Source: Pedobacter steynii | GTDB taxonomy: Bacteria > Bacteroidota > Bacteroidia > Sphingobacteriales > Sphingobacteriaceae | DNA length: 64,000 nucleotides | Reading direction: 5' to 3' | Assembly (NCBI RefSeq): GCF_001721645.1 | Contig: NZ_CP017141.1 | Location: 4,278,001-4,342,000 of the forward strand | In this document: positions 46,369 to 54,496 of the stretch, in pieces | Position numbering within the stretch: position 1 is the stretch's first letter | Layout: every line of letters starts with the position of its first letter | Program-made: the position numbers and the translations under genes | Notes under the pieces: model-generated | The model's input: only the letters and a program-made list of their open reading frames with translations | What the model was told of the DNA's origin: nothing | Databases searched by the model: none

Positions 46369-46656
46369 ATGGAATCTATGGAAATGATTTTAGTGACCCC
46401 AAGTGCGGCACCTGGCGAATATTACTTTTTGGCCTTTAAGGAGCTAATACCCATTCAGCTGCTTGGTAATCCTGAGAAGGGTATACCCGGGGAATATAAC
46501 AGAGCATATGACAGAGATTTTGAGTATGAGGTGATTAAAACTTATGCGCAGGTCATAACAAGGAGTAAAATTCCAGTTGTAGAAGACTACGATCGATACA
46601 TCATGACAACAATCAGTGATACCTGGTATATTGCGAAAATCGATATGAAAAAGTAG
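46369..46656 (+). CDS. small protein of unknown function
   Basis: A 95-residue soluble protein (MESMEMILVTPSAAPGEYYF) with mixed alpha/beta composition and no signal peptide. I start at the ATG at 46369; the frame is open 75 bases upstream without a plausible start context. No domain recognised. It stands between the acidic protein and the first DUF4142 gene. Confidence 0.5.
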   Translation: MESMEMILVTPSAAPGEYYFLAFKELIPIQLLGNPEKGIPGEYNRAYDRDFEYEVIKTYAQVITRSKIPVVEDYDRYIMTTISDTWYIAKIDMKK

Positions 46657-46791
46657 ATTCCCGCATTCGGTACGGTTCCAAATGGGTTGATGTCAGGGTA
46701 TTAGTACGCCGCGGAGAGTAGTGTACCTGTTTTTGTCTTAGGAGAAACAAGCTGGTTTATGAGGTGTTGAATTAGTCTAACTAAGGAAAAT

Positions 46792-47325
46792 ATGAAAAGC
46801 ACATTTAACAAAATCAACCTGGTTTTGCTATTGATAACAACGATAGCTTTGGTCTCTTGTAAGGATGACAATAACCAGGACTACGCAGTGAGCAATCAGG
46901 AATTTGTAACACGCGCATCCGGCGGCAATAACTTTGAAGTTGCTGCTGGCGGATTGGCAATGAGTAAAGCCGAAAAAGCTGAGGTCAAACATTACGGCGA
47001 GCATATGGTTACGGATCACACTGCCGCCGGTTTGGAATTGAAAAGTCTTGCATCACAAAAAAACTGGTCGATTTCGGAAGGTCTGCTGCTGAAGGACCAG
47101 GCGATGTTGGCTAAACTGGCTGGCTTAAGTGGGAATGCCTTTGACCGGGAATTCATGCGGATTATGGTGCAGTCGCATCAGGAAACGGTAGCATTATTTG
47201 AAACTGGCTCATCGCCGATGGGATTGGCAGACGCTGACCTCAGAGCAATGGCTTCAAGTAAATTACCTACACTGAAAGCGCACCTTCAAGAAGCGATTGT
47301 ACTTAACGCGGGACTGAATCCTTAA
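46792..47325 (+). CDS. DUF4142 lipoprotein
   Basis: A 177-residue lipoprotein (signal to Cys23 in LVSC) with one complete DUF4142 domain, a ferritin-like four-helix bundle: NQEFVTRASGGNNFEVAAGGLAMSKAEKAEVKHYGEHMVTDHT, then FDREFMRIMVQSHQETVALFE and LPTLKAHLQEA. The His and Glu residues sit where metal ligands would be expected, but activity is unknown. It is the first of three DUF4142 genes within 2.4 kb. Confidence 0.87.
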   Translation: MKSTFNKINLVLLLITTIALVSCKDDNNQDYAVSNQEFVTRASGGNNFEVAAGGLAMSKAEKAEVKHYGEHMVTDHTAAGLELKSLASQKNWSISEGLLLKDQAMLAKLAGLSGNAFDREFMRIMVQSHQETVALFETGSSPMGLADADLRAMASSKLPTLKAHLQEAIVLNAGLNP

Positions 47326-47399
47326 AAATGTTTGAGGAATTTCGGAAAAACAAATTTCTCTGTCGAATGTTCTAACTAAGAGAGCGTTAATTTAGATAT

Positions 47400-47436
47400 G
47401 CGGTGAACAGTCGGAGGGATTGTTCACCGCTTTCTT
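47400..47436 (+). terminator. terminator of the first DUF4142 gene
   Basis: GCGGTGAACA (47400-47409) pairs with TGTTCACCGC (47421-47430), followed by TTTCTT. Confidence 0.75.
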
Positions 47437-47633
47437 TATATATCATTTTTAATGCAGACATATGCGTAGTCGATACCTATTTTAATGTATGAAAATCTCC
47501 ATTAGCTCTGCGCCTAGCTTTACAGATGGTAAAAAGCTGCCCGATAAGATATGAGACCCCATTGAACAAGTCCGGGTAGATGAATCTGTTGATTCAGCGT
47601 ATCATAAAGAATCGTTCTTCGGATAAATGTAAA

Positions 47634-47659
47634 GGGCTGTTCGACATTCCGAACAGCCC
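47634..47659 (-). terminator. probable terminator of the frameshifted DUF4142 gene
   Basis: GGGCTGTTCG (47634-47643) pairs with CGAACAGCCC (47650-47659) around a 6-nt loop; on the minus strand a T-rich tail follows. Confidence 0.65.
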
Positions 47660-47689
47660 AATTAATATTATATGTAACAGAGTATATTA

Positions 47690-48222
47690 TTACAAATTAG
47701 TAAGTGCAATTGATGTGCGCTTTGCGAATTGGCTGACTTTGCTGGTCGTAACATCAATTCCCGAAGCAAATATATCGATTAATCTTTGTTTGTTCAATTC
47801 CACCCGACGGGTATATTCCTGATCAAACGCTTTGCCCTTGGCTGTGGACAACATTGTTATTTCCTCATTGACGTCGTGGGGCAGTTCTTGGGGCAACAGT
47901 AGTTTGCCTTCAGTAGCAACACGTTCCATTTCCATCAAAATGCATTTGTTTTTTTAACCACTTCTTTAGCATGCATTTTTATTTGAGGATCGCTTGAAGT
48001 TAAACTTAGACTTGCATATCTTGTTTGCGTCCTCAAAAGAACAGCTGCTTCCTTCAAAAAATAGGCTGCGTCGCCATCAATGTCGGATTCCCAGGTGGTG
48101 TCAATTCTATGCCAATTAAACCCTGTACCATCTGACCCTGTTTGTGGCTCACAGGCGATTAAAGCCAGGGCCAGCAGTAAACAGCAGCTTATTGATTTTT
48201 TGTTTTGCAGATATGTTTTCAT
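47690..48222 (-). pseudogene. DUF4142 lipoprotein gene split by a frameshift at an A7 run
   Basis: Two abutting frames make up one DUF4142 protein. The first half (to 47,935) has a lipoprotein signal (Cys24 in LIAC) and the domain start DGDAAYFLKEAA. The second half (47,938 to 47,690) carries KGKAFDQEYTRRVELNKQRL. The break is at GTT AAA AAA ACA on the minus strand: one extra A, or a -1 slip, joins the frames before the TGA. It may be a pseudogene, a sequencing error, or real slippage. The His residues typical of the domain are also reduced. Confidence 0.65.
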
Positions 48223-48233
48223 TTCAGCCGGTT

Positions 48234-49112
48234 TTAATGATGGCCTGTGCCAGCAGGCATCGGAGTGGTTTTTTGCCCGTTTCCATTGGCACCAGAAATG
48301 TTTTGTATCTGCTGTAAATGACTTTGCAGTGTTGGGAGGTGTTTTGTCGCGAAAGCTTTGATTTCTGGATCGGAGGACTTGGAGCCAAGTTCAAATAAAG
48401 TGATTGCGTTTTTATGATCGGTGATCATCATCTGCGTATAAGCCATATCGAATTGTGTACCACTTAAAGCATCAAGTTCCTGAATTGCTGAGTTAACTTC
48501 TGCGACAGTAATCGTTTTAAGCGAGTCTGCACCAGCAATCACGCCCGAGGATGGCAAGGTATTAGATGTCTGTGAATTGGTTTGATTGGCGATCGTATTA
48601 TTCTCATTCAGCGTTCCCTTCGCATCACCATTAGTAGTTGAGGTTGTGTTTCCATTTCTAGTAGTACCTGCTTTGTTATTCCCGGTTGTGTCAGTTGTTG
48701 TTTTGCCGTTTTGCTTGGTTCCGGTCGTAGTTCCAGTTCTGGTTGAATCACTATTTTGGCGTTCTGAGGTTCCACTTGGACTGGTAGTTGTGCCGCCTGT
48801 TTGTGGCATGATGTCGCCTTGCTTTGGCAGAATGATGTTTTTGGATTTGGCAATAGTCATCAGCTCAGAATTTGCCTTGCTGTGGTCTTGGGTCATCATT
48901 GAGCCAAAGTCTTTAATTTTTTGATCCTGTGCTTTTCGCTTCGCGATTTTGCCGGTGGCCACTTCTTTCATGCCGCCTAAGGCCGCTTGGGTAATGAACT
49001 GGTCAGCAGTAATGTTTGTGCCTGGACCTGTGGTTTGAGTTGTTTGCGCTGAGGCGGATACAGTAACTGCTGCTGCGACCGTGATCAGTAGGGAATGGAT
49101 GTAGTTTTTCAT
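48234..49112 (-). CDS. DUF4142 protein with a large Thr/Asn/Gly-rich insert
   Basis: A 292-residue exported protein (signal MKNYIHSLLITVAAAVTVSASA). The DUF4142 fold is split: its first half (ADQFITQAALGGMKEVATGK, MTQDHSKANSEL) is at about 35-100 and its second half (FDMAYTQMMITDHKNAITLFELG) at about 215-270. About 100 residues between them are Thr/Asn/Gly/Ser low complexity. The frame is intact. It lies 11 bp upstream of the frameshifted paralogue. Confidence 0.85.
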   Translation of the reverse strand: MKNYIHSLLITVAAAVTVSASAQTTQTTGPGTNITADQFITQAALGGMKEVATGKIAKRKAQDQKIKDFGSMMTQDHSKANSELMTIAKSKNIILPKQGDIMPQTGGTTTSPSGTSERQNSDSTRTGTTTGTKQNGKTTTDTTGNNKAGTTRNGNTTSTTNGDAKGTLNENNTIANQTNSQTSNTLPSSGVIAGADSLKTITVAEVNSAIQELDALSGTQFDMAYTQMMITDHKNAITLFELGSKSSDPEIKAFATKHLPTLQSHLQQIQNISGANGNGQKTTPMPAGTGHH

Positions 49113-49524
49113 AATGGAAATTTTTAATGAATAATTTGATAAATAGATAGACTGCTATTACAACCTCTTGAAAAAGAATAAGTTTCCGAGTGAAACACCT
49201 GATTTTTCTTGGGGAAATACCCGTTTTGTTTACTTTGTAAATCCGGTAATGATGCCAGATCAGATATCGCTCAGTGGTTATCGAGTTCTAATGGGACAAA
49301 TGTGGTAAGCACATATGGATGATGTTCTTAAAGAAGGGATTACAGCTGGAAACATGGTTTTATGAAGTACAACGCCAAACGTATAATACGTAGTTGGGGA
49401 GGAATCTACGTGTTTGAAACATTTGTTGAACAAATGCCGATATAGAGGGTTAATGCACTGACAGGGTTCAGCAATGCAGCGGAATCTGTTTGGTATTTCT
49501 TTAACGAGTTTAAATTGAATAATT
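49113..49524. other. intergenic region between divergent genes
   Basis: About 410 bp upstream of the DUF4142 gene and of the small membrane protein. I see only short frames without support and no clear repeat or hairpin. Confidence 0.5.
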
Positions 49525-49761
49525 ATGGAAGATTTCAATAATGAAAAGAAGGAAGGGCCTTTAGCGAGGGCTATCGAAGAACAAACGTCCAAATTGCCCT
49601 CGGATGTATTTCTATGGGCAGCTGTGGGTGCGATGGGAATTTCCCTGGCATTAAAATGTATCCGAAAGAACAATACGGCATTGTTTGTAGGGCAGTGGGC
49701 AGCACCACTGCTACTGTTTGGAGTTTACAACAAGATTGTTAAAACTGAAGGGCACGATTAG
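49525..49761 (+). CDS. small two-span membrane protein
   Basis: A 78-residue protein. A charged N-terminus (MEDFNNEKKEGPLARAIEEQ) is followed by two hydrophobic segments (FLWAAVGAMGISLALKC and ALFVGQWAAPLLLFGVY) with a KIVK tail, so it is likely an inner-membrane hairpin. No family recognised. It sits in the row of short stress-type genes from 49,525 to 51,361. Confidence 0.6.
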   Translation: MEDFNNEKKEGPLARAIEEQTSKLPSDVFLWAAVGAMGISLALKCIRKNNTALFVGQWAAPLLLFGVYNKIVKTEGHD

Positions 49762-49911
49762 AATTTCTGCAGTTTAAGAGTGACCCAGTCTGGGTCCGTT
49801 AAATCAAGGAATGGCTTGTATAATGTTGGCCTCATCTTTTAAAAAATAACACAAATATTTTAAACACCGCAGGAGGTCTTTATTTGACGCTTGCACTAAA
49901 ATCTAGAACAT

Positions 49912-50097
49912 ATGGCAACGAAAGGATCAAAAGTTGAAAAAAGTAAAGTAAACTCCTCGCAAGATTACGAAGTAAGTTATCTGGCGAAAAAACTTGGTGC
50001 CAGTAGCCAAGCGATAGGAGGAGCTAAGCGAGCAACTGGTTCGAATGACCGGGACAAGATTGAAAAATATATCAAGGAAAAGAAAAAGACAAAATAG
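49912..50097 (+). CDS. DUF3606 family small protein
   Basis: A 61-residue basic protein. The core DYEVSYLAKKLGASSQAIGGAKRATGSNDRDKIEKYI matches the DUF3606 pattern (a short helical domain with DYEV-Y-x-KKLG), a family frequent in stress-related loci of many bacteria. Lys-rich ends suggest nucleic-acid contact, which is speculation. Confidence 0.78.
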   Translation: MATKGSKVEKSKVNSSQDYEVSYLAKKLGASSQAIGGAKRATGSNDRDKIEKYIKEKKKTK

Positions 50098-50154
50098 TCA
50101 AATGGCCGCTTGGTGTTTTCATGAAACAGCGGGTGGCTATGAGTTTAAAATTCA

Positions 50155-50424
50155 ATGAATATGAATAGCTTGAAGGACGCCATATTGAAAGTGTTGGGCA
50201 AGACTTATCAGCCTCTTACGCTGGTAGAAATTCGATTCAAAAGATATGATCTGGCTTTTAAAACTGACGGTGACGGCTGCCCGGTATTGCTTTTCATGGG
50301 AGAAAAGGACGAGAACGGCCGGATTAAAGGAGCGCGATACGCCAGACGGCTTTTGAAGGCTGCAGATGGGAAAGTCATCAAAGATCATTGGGATCACAAG
50401 GGAAAGGCTACTGCGCAATTGTAA
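50155..50424 (+). CDS. small conserved-looking protein of unknown function
   Basis: An 89-residue soluble protein (LVEIRFKRYDLAFKTDGDGC, RYARRLLKAADGKVIKDHWDHKG), basic overall. The mixed alpha/beta composition and codon pattern look real. No known domain recognised. It lies between the DUF3606 and SPW genes, same strand. Confidence 0.6.
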   Translation: MNMNSLKDAILKVLGKTYQPLTLVEIRFKRYDLAFKTDGDGCPVLLFMGEKDENGRIKGARYARRLLKAADGKVIKDHWDHKGKATAQL

Positions 50425-50484
50425 CACAGGAGCTTTTGGCTTTAATCGATTGGTTTAATATGAGCTGATATAAAATTAAATTTT

Positions 50485-50877
50485 ATGCATTTTATAAGTA
50501 GGAAATTTCATGCGGTGCTGGATTATCTTTCTGGCCTTACATTGCTTGTTGCTCCATGGGCAATGGGCTTTAGCGAATCAAGTGGAGGCGGGACGGTTGC
50601 TGTGTTTGCAGGAGTTGTTATTCTGATAATGTCAGTAATGACCGATTACGAGGGTGGCCGGCTTGCCCATATCCCGATGTCCATGCATTTGAATATAGAT
50701 CTTTTGATTGGAATTTTTCTCTGCGTGTCCCCAGCACTACTGGGTTTTAAAGATCATGTATACATGCCGCATTTATTGATTGGACTTCTATCCATTTTTG
50801 CTAGTTTGTTTACTGTTAGAACTTCCTTGTCGGATCAGCACAAGAACAGTGATTATGAAAAAAGGCGAGCAAGCTGA
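50485..50877 (+). CDS. SPW-repeat integral membrane protein
   Basis: A 130-residue membrane protein with four hydrophobic segments in two similar halves. Each half has the SPW-type motif, here LLVAPWAMGF and LCVSPALLGF. SPW proteins are of unknown function and are common in stress islands. Its last 23 bases overlap the next small gene. Confidence 0.8.
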   Translation: MHFISRKFHAVLDYLSGLTLLVAPWAMGFSESSGGGTVAVFAGVVILIMSVMTDYEGGRLAHIPMSMHLNIDLLIGIFLCVSPALLGFKDHVYMPHLLIGLLSIFASLFTVRTSLSDQHKNSDYEKRRAS

Positions 50878-51049
50878 TCTGACCAGATCATTGGCCCAGA
50901 GCCTGGGTTTGCTAAGTGCCGAGGGCCTACCGCTTTACCAAGATGAGCAACTGGAAAAATGGAAGCGGCGAATGGCTGTCGTGCAGACAAAGTTGCAAAG
51001 GAAGGTGAAGACGGCAAAGAAAAATAAAAGAATTACTACCATATCATAA
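50855..51049 (+). CDS. short basic protein overlapping the SPW gene
   Basis: A 64-residue Lys/Arg/Gln-rich helical protein (LEKWKRRMAVVQTKLQRKVK). I start at the ATG at 50855, inside the end of the SPW gene, because the longer frame would run through a hydrophobic stretch of the wrong frame. The overlap implies coupled translation if it is real. Confidence 0.45.
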   Translation: MKKGEQADLTRSLAQSLGLLSAEGLPLYQDEQLEKWKRRMAVVQTKLQRKVKTAKKNKRITTIS

Positions 51050-51127
51050 CGCACTGGAGTGGAATATTTTGATCGGGAATACCATAATGGATTAATTAAC
51101 AAATTGAAAACTAAAATGTATAAACTA

Positions 51128-51361
51128 ATGAGAGAAATTAAGAAAATGATGCTTGGGCTGATAATATTTGCCGGCATCGCAGCGGCCGGATGTGGTTCGG
51201 GACGAAACGATCAGCGCACCGACGACTCGCTCACCACAGATACTATGGTTTCTGATACCAGCACCATGGACAGGGGAAACATGTCAGATAGTACTGGACG
51301 CAACGATCAAGTTGTTGATAGCGCGGGGGCGGGGCAAACGCCTGCGCCACAATCTCGATAG
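51128..51361 (+). CDS. small Asp/Ser/Thr-rich lipoprotein
   Basis: A 77-residue lipoprotein when started at the ATG at 51128 (MREIKKMMLGLIIFAGIAAAGC, Cys22). The mature part is low-complexity (SLTTDTMVSDTSTMDRGNMS). It is analogous to the lipoprotein at 42,755-42,994. It is the last gene of the small-gene row. Confidence 0.62.
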   Translation: MREIKKMMLGLIIFAGIAAAGCGSGRNDQRTDDSLTTDTMVSDTSTMDRGNMSDSTGRNDQVVDSAGAGQTPAPQSR

Positions 51362-51764
51362 CTTATTTAATTACAGGTTTGTTTTACGGTGGGTAGTCTT
51401 AGGGCGGCCTGCCGTTTTTAGTTTTTATCAATTTCGAATTTTTCCCCGGAATATCCATTTTCCCAGTTCATTGATTGCAATAACTCCACAAAACCATACA
51501 AAATTAAATAATCGACATTGTATGGACTTTCTAACAATGGAGGGTTATATTATAATTCTATTATATAAATTTAATAAATAGAAATATTTTAATTAATTTC
51601 AAACTATTATACTTATGTTTAGAATAAGCAGATCGTTATAGTAATAAAATTAAAACAACTCATTGGTTTTATTGATTTAACTGAAGTAGATTTATTTGTT
51701 GTTTATCGTATCGAGAGTGATTTTGCGGTAATTGAAATAAATTTAATAATAGAATAACTTATTT
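51362..51764. other. AT-rich intergenic region before the carbamoyltransferase
   Basis: About 400 bp. From about 51,530 it becomes markedly A/T-rich, and that composition continues into the next gene. No gene or defined promoter is seen. Confidence 0.55.
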
Positions 51765-53840
51765 ATGAATATTGAAAGAAAAGATGTCTATGTTTTGGGG
51801 ACCGGTTTGTCACATGACGGTTCAGCTTGTCTGCTTAAAAATGGTGAAATTTGCGTGGCTATTGAGAAAGAGAGAATAACGCGAATTAAGCATGATGGAG
51901 GCAACGATAATGCCGCTATAGAATATTGCCTTGAGGCAGAAGGTATCACGTTGAACGACATAAGCCTCATTGTTCAAAATGCAAATTTTGGCTCATTTAA
52001 ATTCGGTAATTCATTTTTCGAGGGAAATCGATTATTTGATGATTCGGTCAACATTCCAATCGTCACCATATCCCATCATTTGGCCCATGCGTATTATGCC
52101 TTGGGGACTTCCCCTTTTGAGAACACAGCAATCTTTGTTTTAGATGGTTGCGGTAGTCCTTATGATCAATGTATCGATTTAGAAAACGCCGTAGTTTCAC
52201 CTATTGCCCTTGATAAGGACATAGAACATTTGTATTGCGAAAAAGATAGTTTGTATACATATGTAAATAATAGTTTTAAAACTGTAATTAAGGATTTTTC
52301 ACCAATGGGGTTCATTCATCGGAATTATCCCATGCATCCTGGAACTACTAAACATTCTATTGGAGGTGTGTATGCTGCGGCTACTGGGTACTGTTTTAAC
52401 AATGACGGAGACGCGGGTAAATTAATGGGTCTTGCGTCATTTGGGAAAGATGGTATTTACAAAGAGAAAATATTCAGACTTGAAGATGGAAAGGTCTATT
52501 TAAATCACGATTGGATGTTTGGTTTCAATCGCGCGGCGAGGTCCGCCGAAAGTTTTTGGCATAATTTTCAATACTATGCCGATATTGCATATTGGGTACA
52601 AAAAGAAACTGAAGAAGCAATTATATATCTGTTAAGAAACCGAAAAGAAATGGTTGAAACAGAATATTTATCTTTCACTGGTGGCGTTGCATTGAACGCA
52701 GTAGCTAATCGTAAAATTTTAGAAGATAAAATATTTGAAAACTGCTATTTTACTCCAGCTGCAGGAGATAATGGTTTGTCAATTGGCTGTGCTTATTACG
52801 GCTGGCTGGAGATACTTAAGAAAGAAAGGGTTATTCATAAAGGTACCTCGAACTTTGGAAAAAGTTACGATGCGGATCAGGTATTAAACGATATAGAAAA
52901 CTTTTTTATCGGAAATGCAAATTCTAATGAAATTTATTGGAATTTGTTCATTAACAATCTTGAAAAATTTGTCGATGAAAAAGAGATAAGCAAAGAAACG
53001 TATACAATTCAGATAGAATTCGTTGATATAGGATTTTATAGTATTAATTTTAAGGAGGAGAAAATTCAGTTTCTAAAATCTTCTTCTATCAATCCCAATT
53101 GTTCTATTGTCACTACGCTTGATATATTTATCACTGGCCTTACAGATAAAAGTGTATTTATCAAATCTGTTAATGAAAAGAAGTCCAAAGTAACTGGAGA
53201 TATCAATTACTTTTTAAGGAGTATCAAAATCAAGAGTTTAAATGACTTTATTCAAACACACATCCGGAATGAAGTCACTTTTCCAAAAATTAAATATTCT
53301 AAGGAAACAGATGTCTTTAAAAAAAGCGCTGAGCTCTTATCTGAAGGAAAAGTAATCGCTTGGTTTCAAGGTGGTTCTGAATTTGGCCCCAGAGCTCTCG
53401 GACACAGAAGTATTTTAGCAGATCCAAGAAAAGCAAACGTTCAAAAATTCATTAATAATAAGGTTAAATTTAGAGAAGATTTCCGTCCCTTTGCTCCAGC
53501 AGTATTAAGAGAAGAAGTCTCAAATTATTTCAAATTTGAAGGCGAAAGTCCTTACATGATCTTAACAGCTCCTGTCAGAGATGAATGGATAACTAAAATT
53601 CCAGGTGTTGTGCATGTTGATGATTCAGCACGCATTCAAACGGTAACTGTTGAAAATAATGAGAAGTTCTACAAGCTAATTAAAGAGTTTCAAACCATAA
53701 CAGACATACCAATATTGCTAAATACTTCGTTTAATAAAAAAGGAATGCCCATTGTCGAGACGCCTAATCAGGCATTAGCGTTTTTCTTTGAATGTGGACT
53801 GGATTGTTTAATTATAGAAGATTTCATTATTACTAAATAA
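51765..53840 (+). CDS. NodU/CmcH-family carbamoyltransferase with SCP2-like insert
   Basis: A 691-residue O-carbamoyltransferase. The N-terminal Kae1-like domain (about 8-350) has the metal-site HHLAHAYYALG (His104-His108 region), TGGVALNAVANR and GDNGLSIG. The C-terminal YrdC-like domain (about 510-691) has GGSEFGPRALGHRS, LNTSFN and PIVETP. Between them, about residues 385-490, lies extra sequence whose strand order and FLKSSSINPNCSIVTT / KVTGDINYF segments resemble an SCP2-type lipid-binding domain. The substrate is unknown, as no biosynthetic genes adjoin it. It is noticeably AT-rich compared with its neighbours, suggesting separate acquisition. Confidence 0.85.
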   Translation: MNIERKDVYVLGTGLSHDGSACLLKNGEICVAIEKERITRIKHDGGNDNAAIEYCLEAEGITLNDISLIVQNANFGSFKFGNSFFEGNRLFDDSVNIPIVTISHHLAHAYYALGTSPFENTAIFVLDGCGSPYDQCIDLENAVVSPIALDKDIEHLYCEKDSLYTYVNNSFKTVIKDFSPMGFIHRNYPMHPGTTKHSIGGVYAAATGYCFNNDGDAGKLMGLASFGKDGIYKEKIFRLEDGKVYLNHDWMFGFNRAARSAESFWHNFQYYADIAYWVQKETEEAIIYLLRNRKEMVETEYLSFTGGVALNAVANRKILEDKIFENCYFTPAAGDNGLSIGCAYYGWLEILKKERVIHKGTSNFGKSYDADQVLNDIENFFIGNANSNEIYWNLFINNLEKFVDEKEISKETYTIQIEFVDIGFYSINFKEEKIQFLKSSSINPNCSIVTTLDIFITGLTDKSVFIKSVNEKKSKVTGDINYFLRSIKIKSLNDFIQTHIRNEVTFPKIKYSKETDVFKKSAELLSEGKVIAWFQGGSEFGPRALGHRSILADPRKANVQKFINNKVKFREDFRPFAPAVLREEVSNYFKFEGESPYMILTAPVRDEWITKIPGVVHVDDSARIQTVTVENNEKFYKLIKEFQTITDIPILLNTSFNKKGMPIVETPNQALAFFFECGLDCLIIEDFIITK

Positions 53841-54009
53841 TTTTTTGAGTATCTATGTGAGCTGCTGAATCAAAAAAACGTATGCTATCAATAGAGTACA
53901 TATTAACATGATTTAGCTGTGATTCTAAGTTTGTATCCTAATACCTTTATGATGGAGCTACAAAAAATCAAACCATGCGGAGCAGTGTACTTTCGGAGAA
54001 AGCCGTAAG
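53841..54009. other. short AT-rich spacer before the IS66 remnant
   Basis: No gene or recognisable insertion-sequence end is seen between the carbamoyltransferase and the transposase remnant. Confidence 0.5.
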
Positions 54010-54330
54010 TTATTCTTTTAGCTTTACTATTATTGGTGCAGCCAGTTCCTTTCTGTCCGCCAATAATTGTGTAGCATCAATTTGTTTCTCCAGGAATTTG
54101 CGTTCAATGGCATAGACTTTCTGCAGTTCTCCCAGGACATAATCAGTCCTTGGGCCATACATCTCATATGGGGTATACCATCCCTTTTTGCAAAGTTTTC
54201 GTAGACCTGGTACCCGTCAGTCTGAAGATATCCGGTAAAGTTTTTCAGACACTCTTCAGGACCTTCTCTGCCACAGGCCCTGCCTGTAATCAAAGAAGAC
54301 CTGTTTATTCAAAAGGTCATAATATAGCCA
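54010..54330 (-). pseudogene. IS66-family transposase (TnpC) remnant
   Basis: Pieces of an IS66 TnpC in at least three frames on the minus strand: NKQVFFDYRQG, then CLKNFTGYLQTDGYQVYENF and GIPHMRCMA, then VLGELQKVYAIERKFLEKQI with DATQLLADRKELAAP. The two frame breaks and the loss of the HARR-containing stretch show it is decayed. No inverted repeats were found around it. Confidence 0.82.
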
Positions 54331-54416
54331 TTAAATAAGCAGTTAATCATACTTTACTATCGGACGATAGTTATACAAGTTGATAAAATGGTTTAAGCTG
54401 ATTTGATTTGAAATAA

Positions 54417-54438
54417 TTTATGCCCTAATCTACACCCT
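54417..54438 (+). repeat. inner 22-bp direct repeat, right copy
   Basis: Matches 31,177-31,198 with one substitution, same orientation, 58 bp before the right boundary repeat. Confidence 0.5.
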
Positions 54439-54496
54439 GTTATTTAAAAAGTGTGTAAGTGGTTGAAAATAAGATGCTTAAAATATAGGTACGGCG

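Larger units (their letters stand above)
47326..47689. other. intergenic region with two terminator-like hairpins
   Basis: Between the convergent DUF4142 genes. It contains two strong hairpins (47,400-47,430 and 47,634-47,659) and no supported gene. Confidence 0.6.

Noticed and set aside
49278..49673. Minus-strand frame of 131 residues
   Set aside because: It runs antisense over a plausible small membrane protein gene and has no family features.
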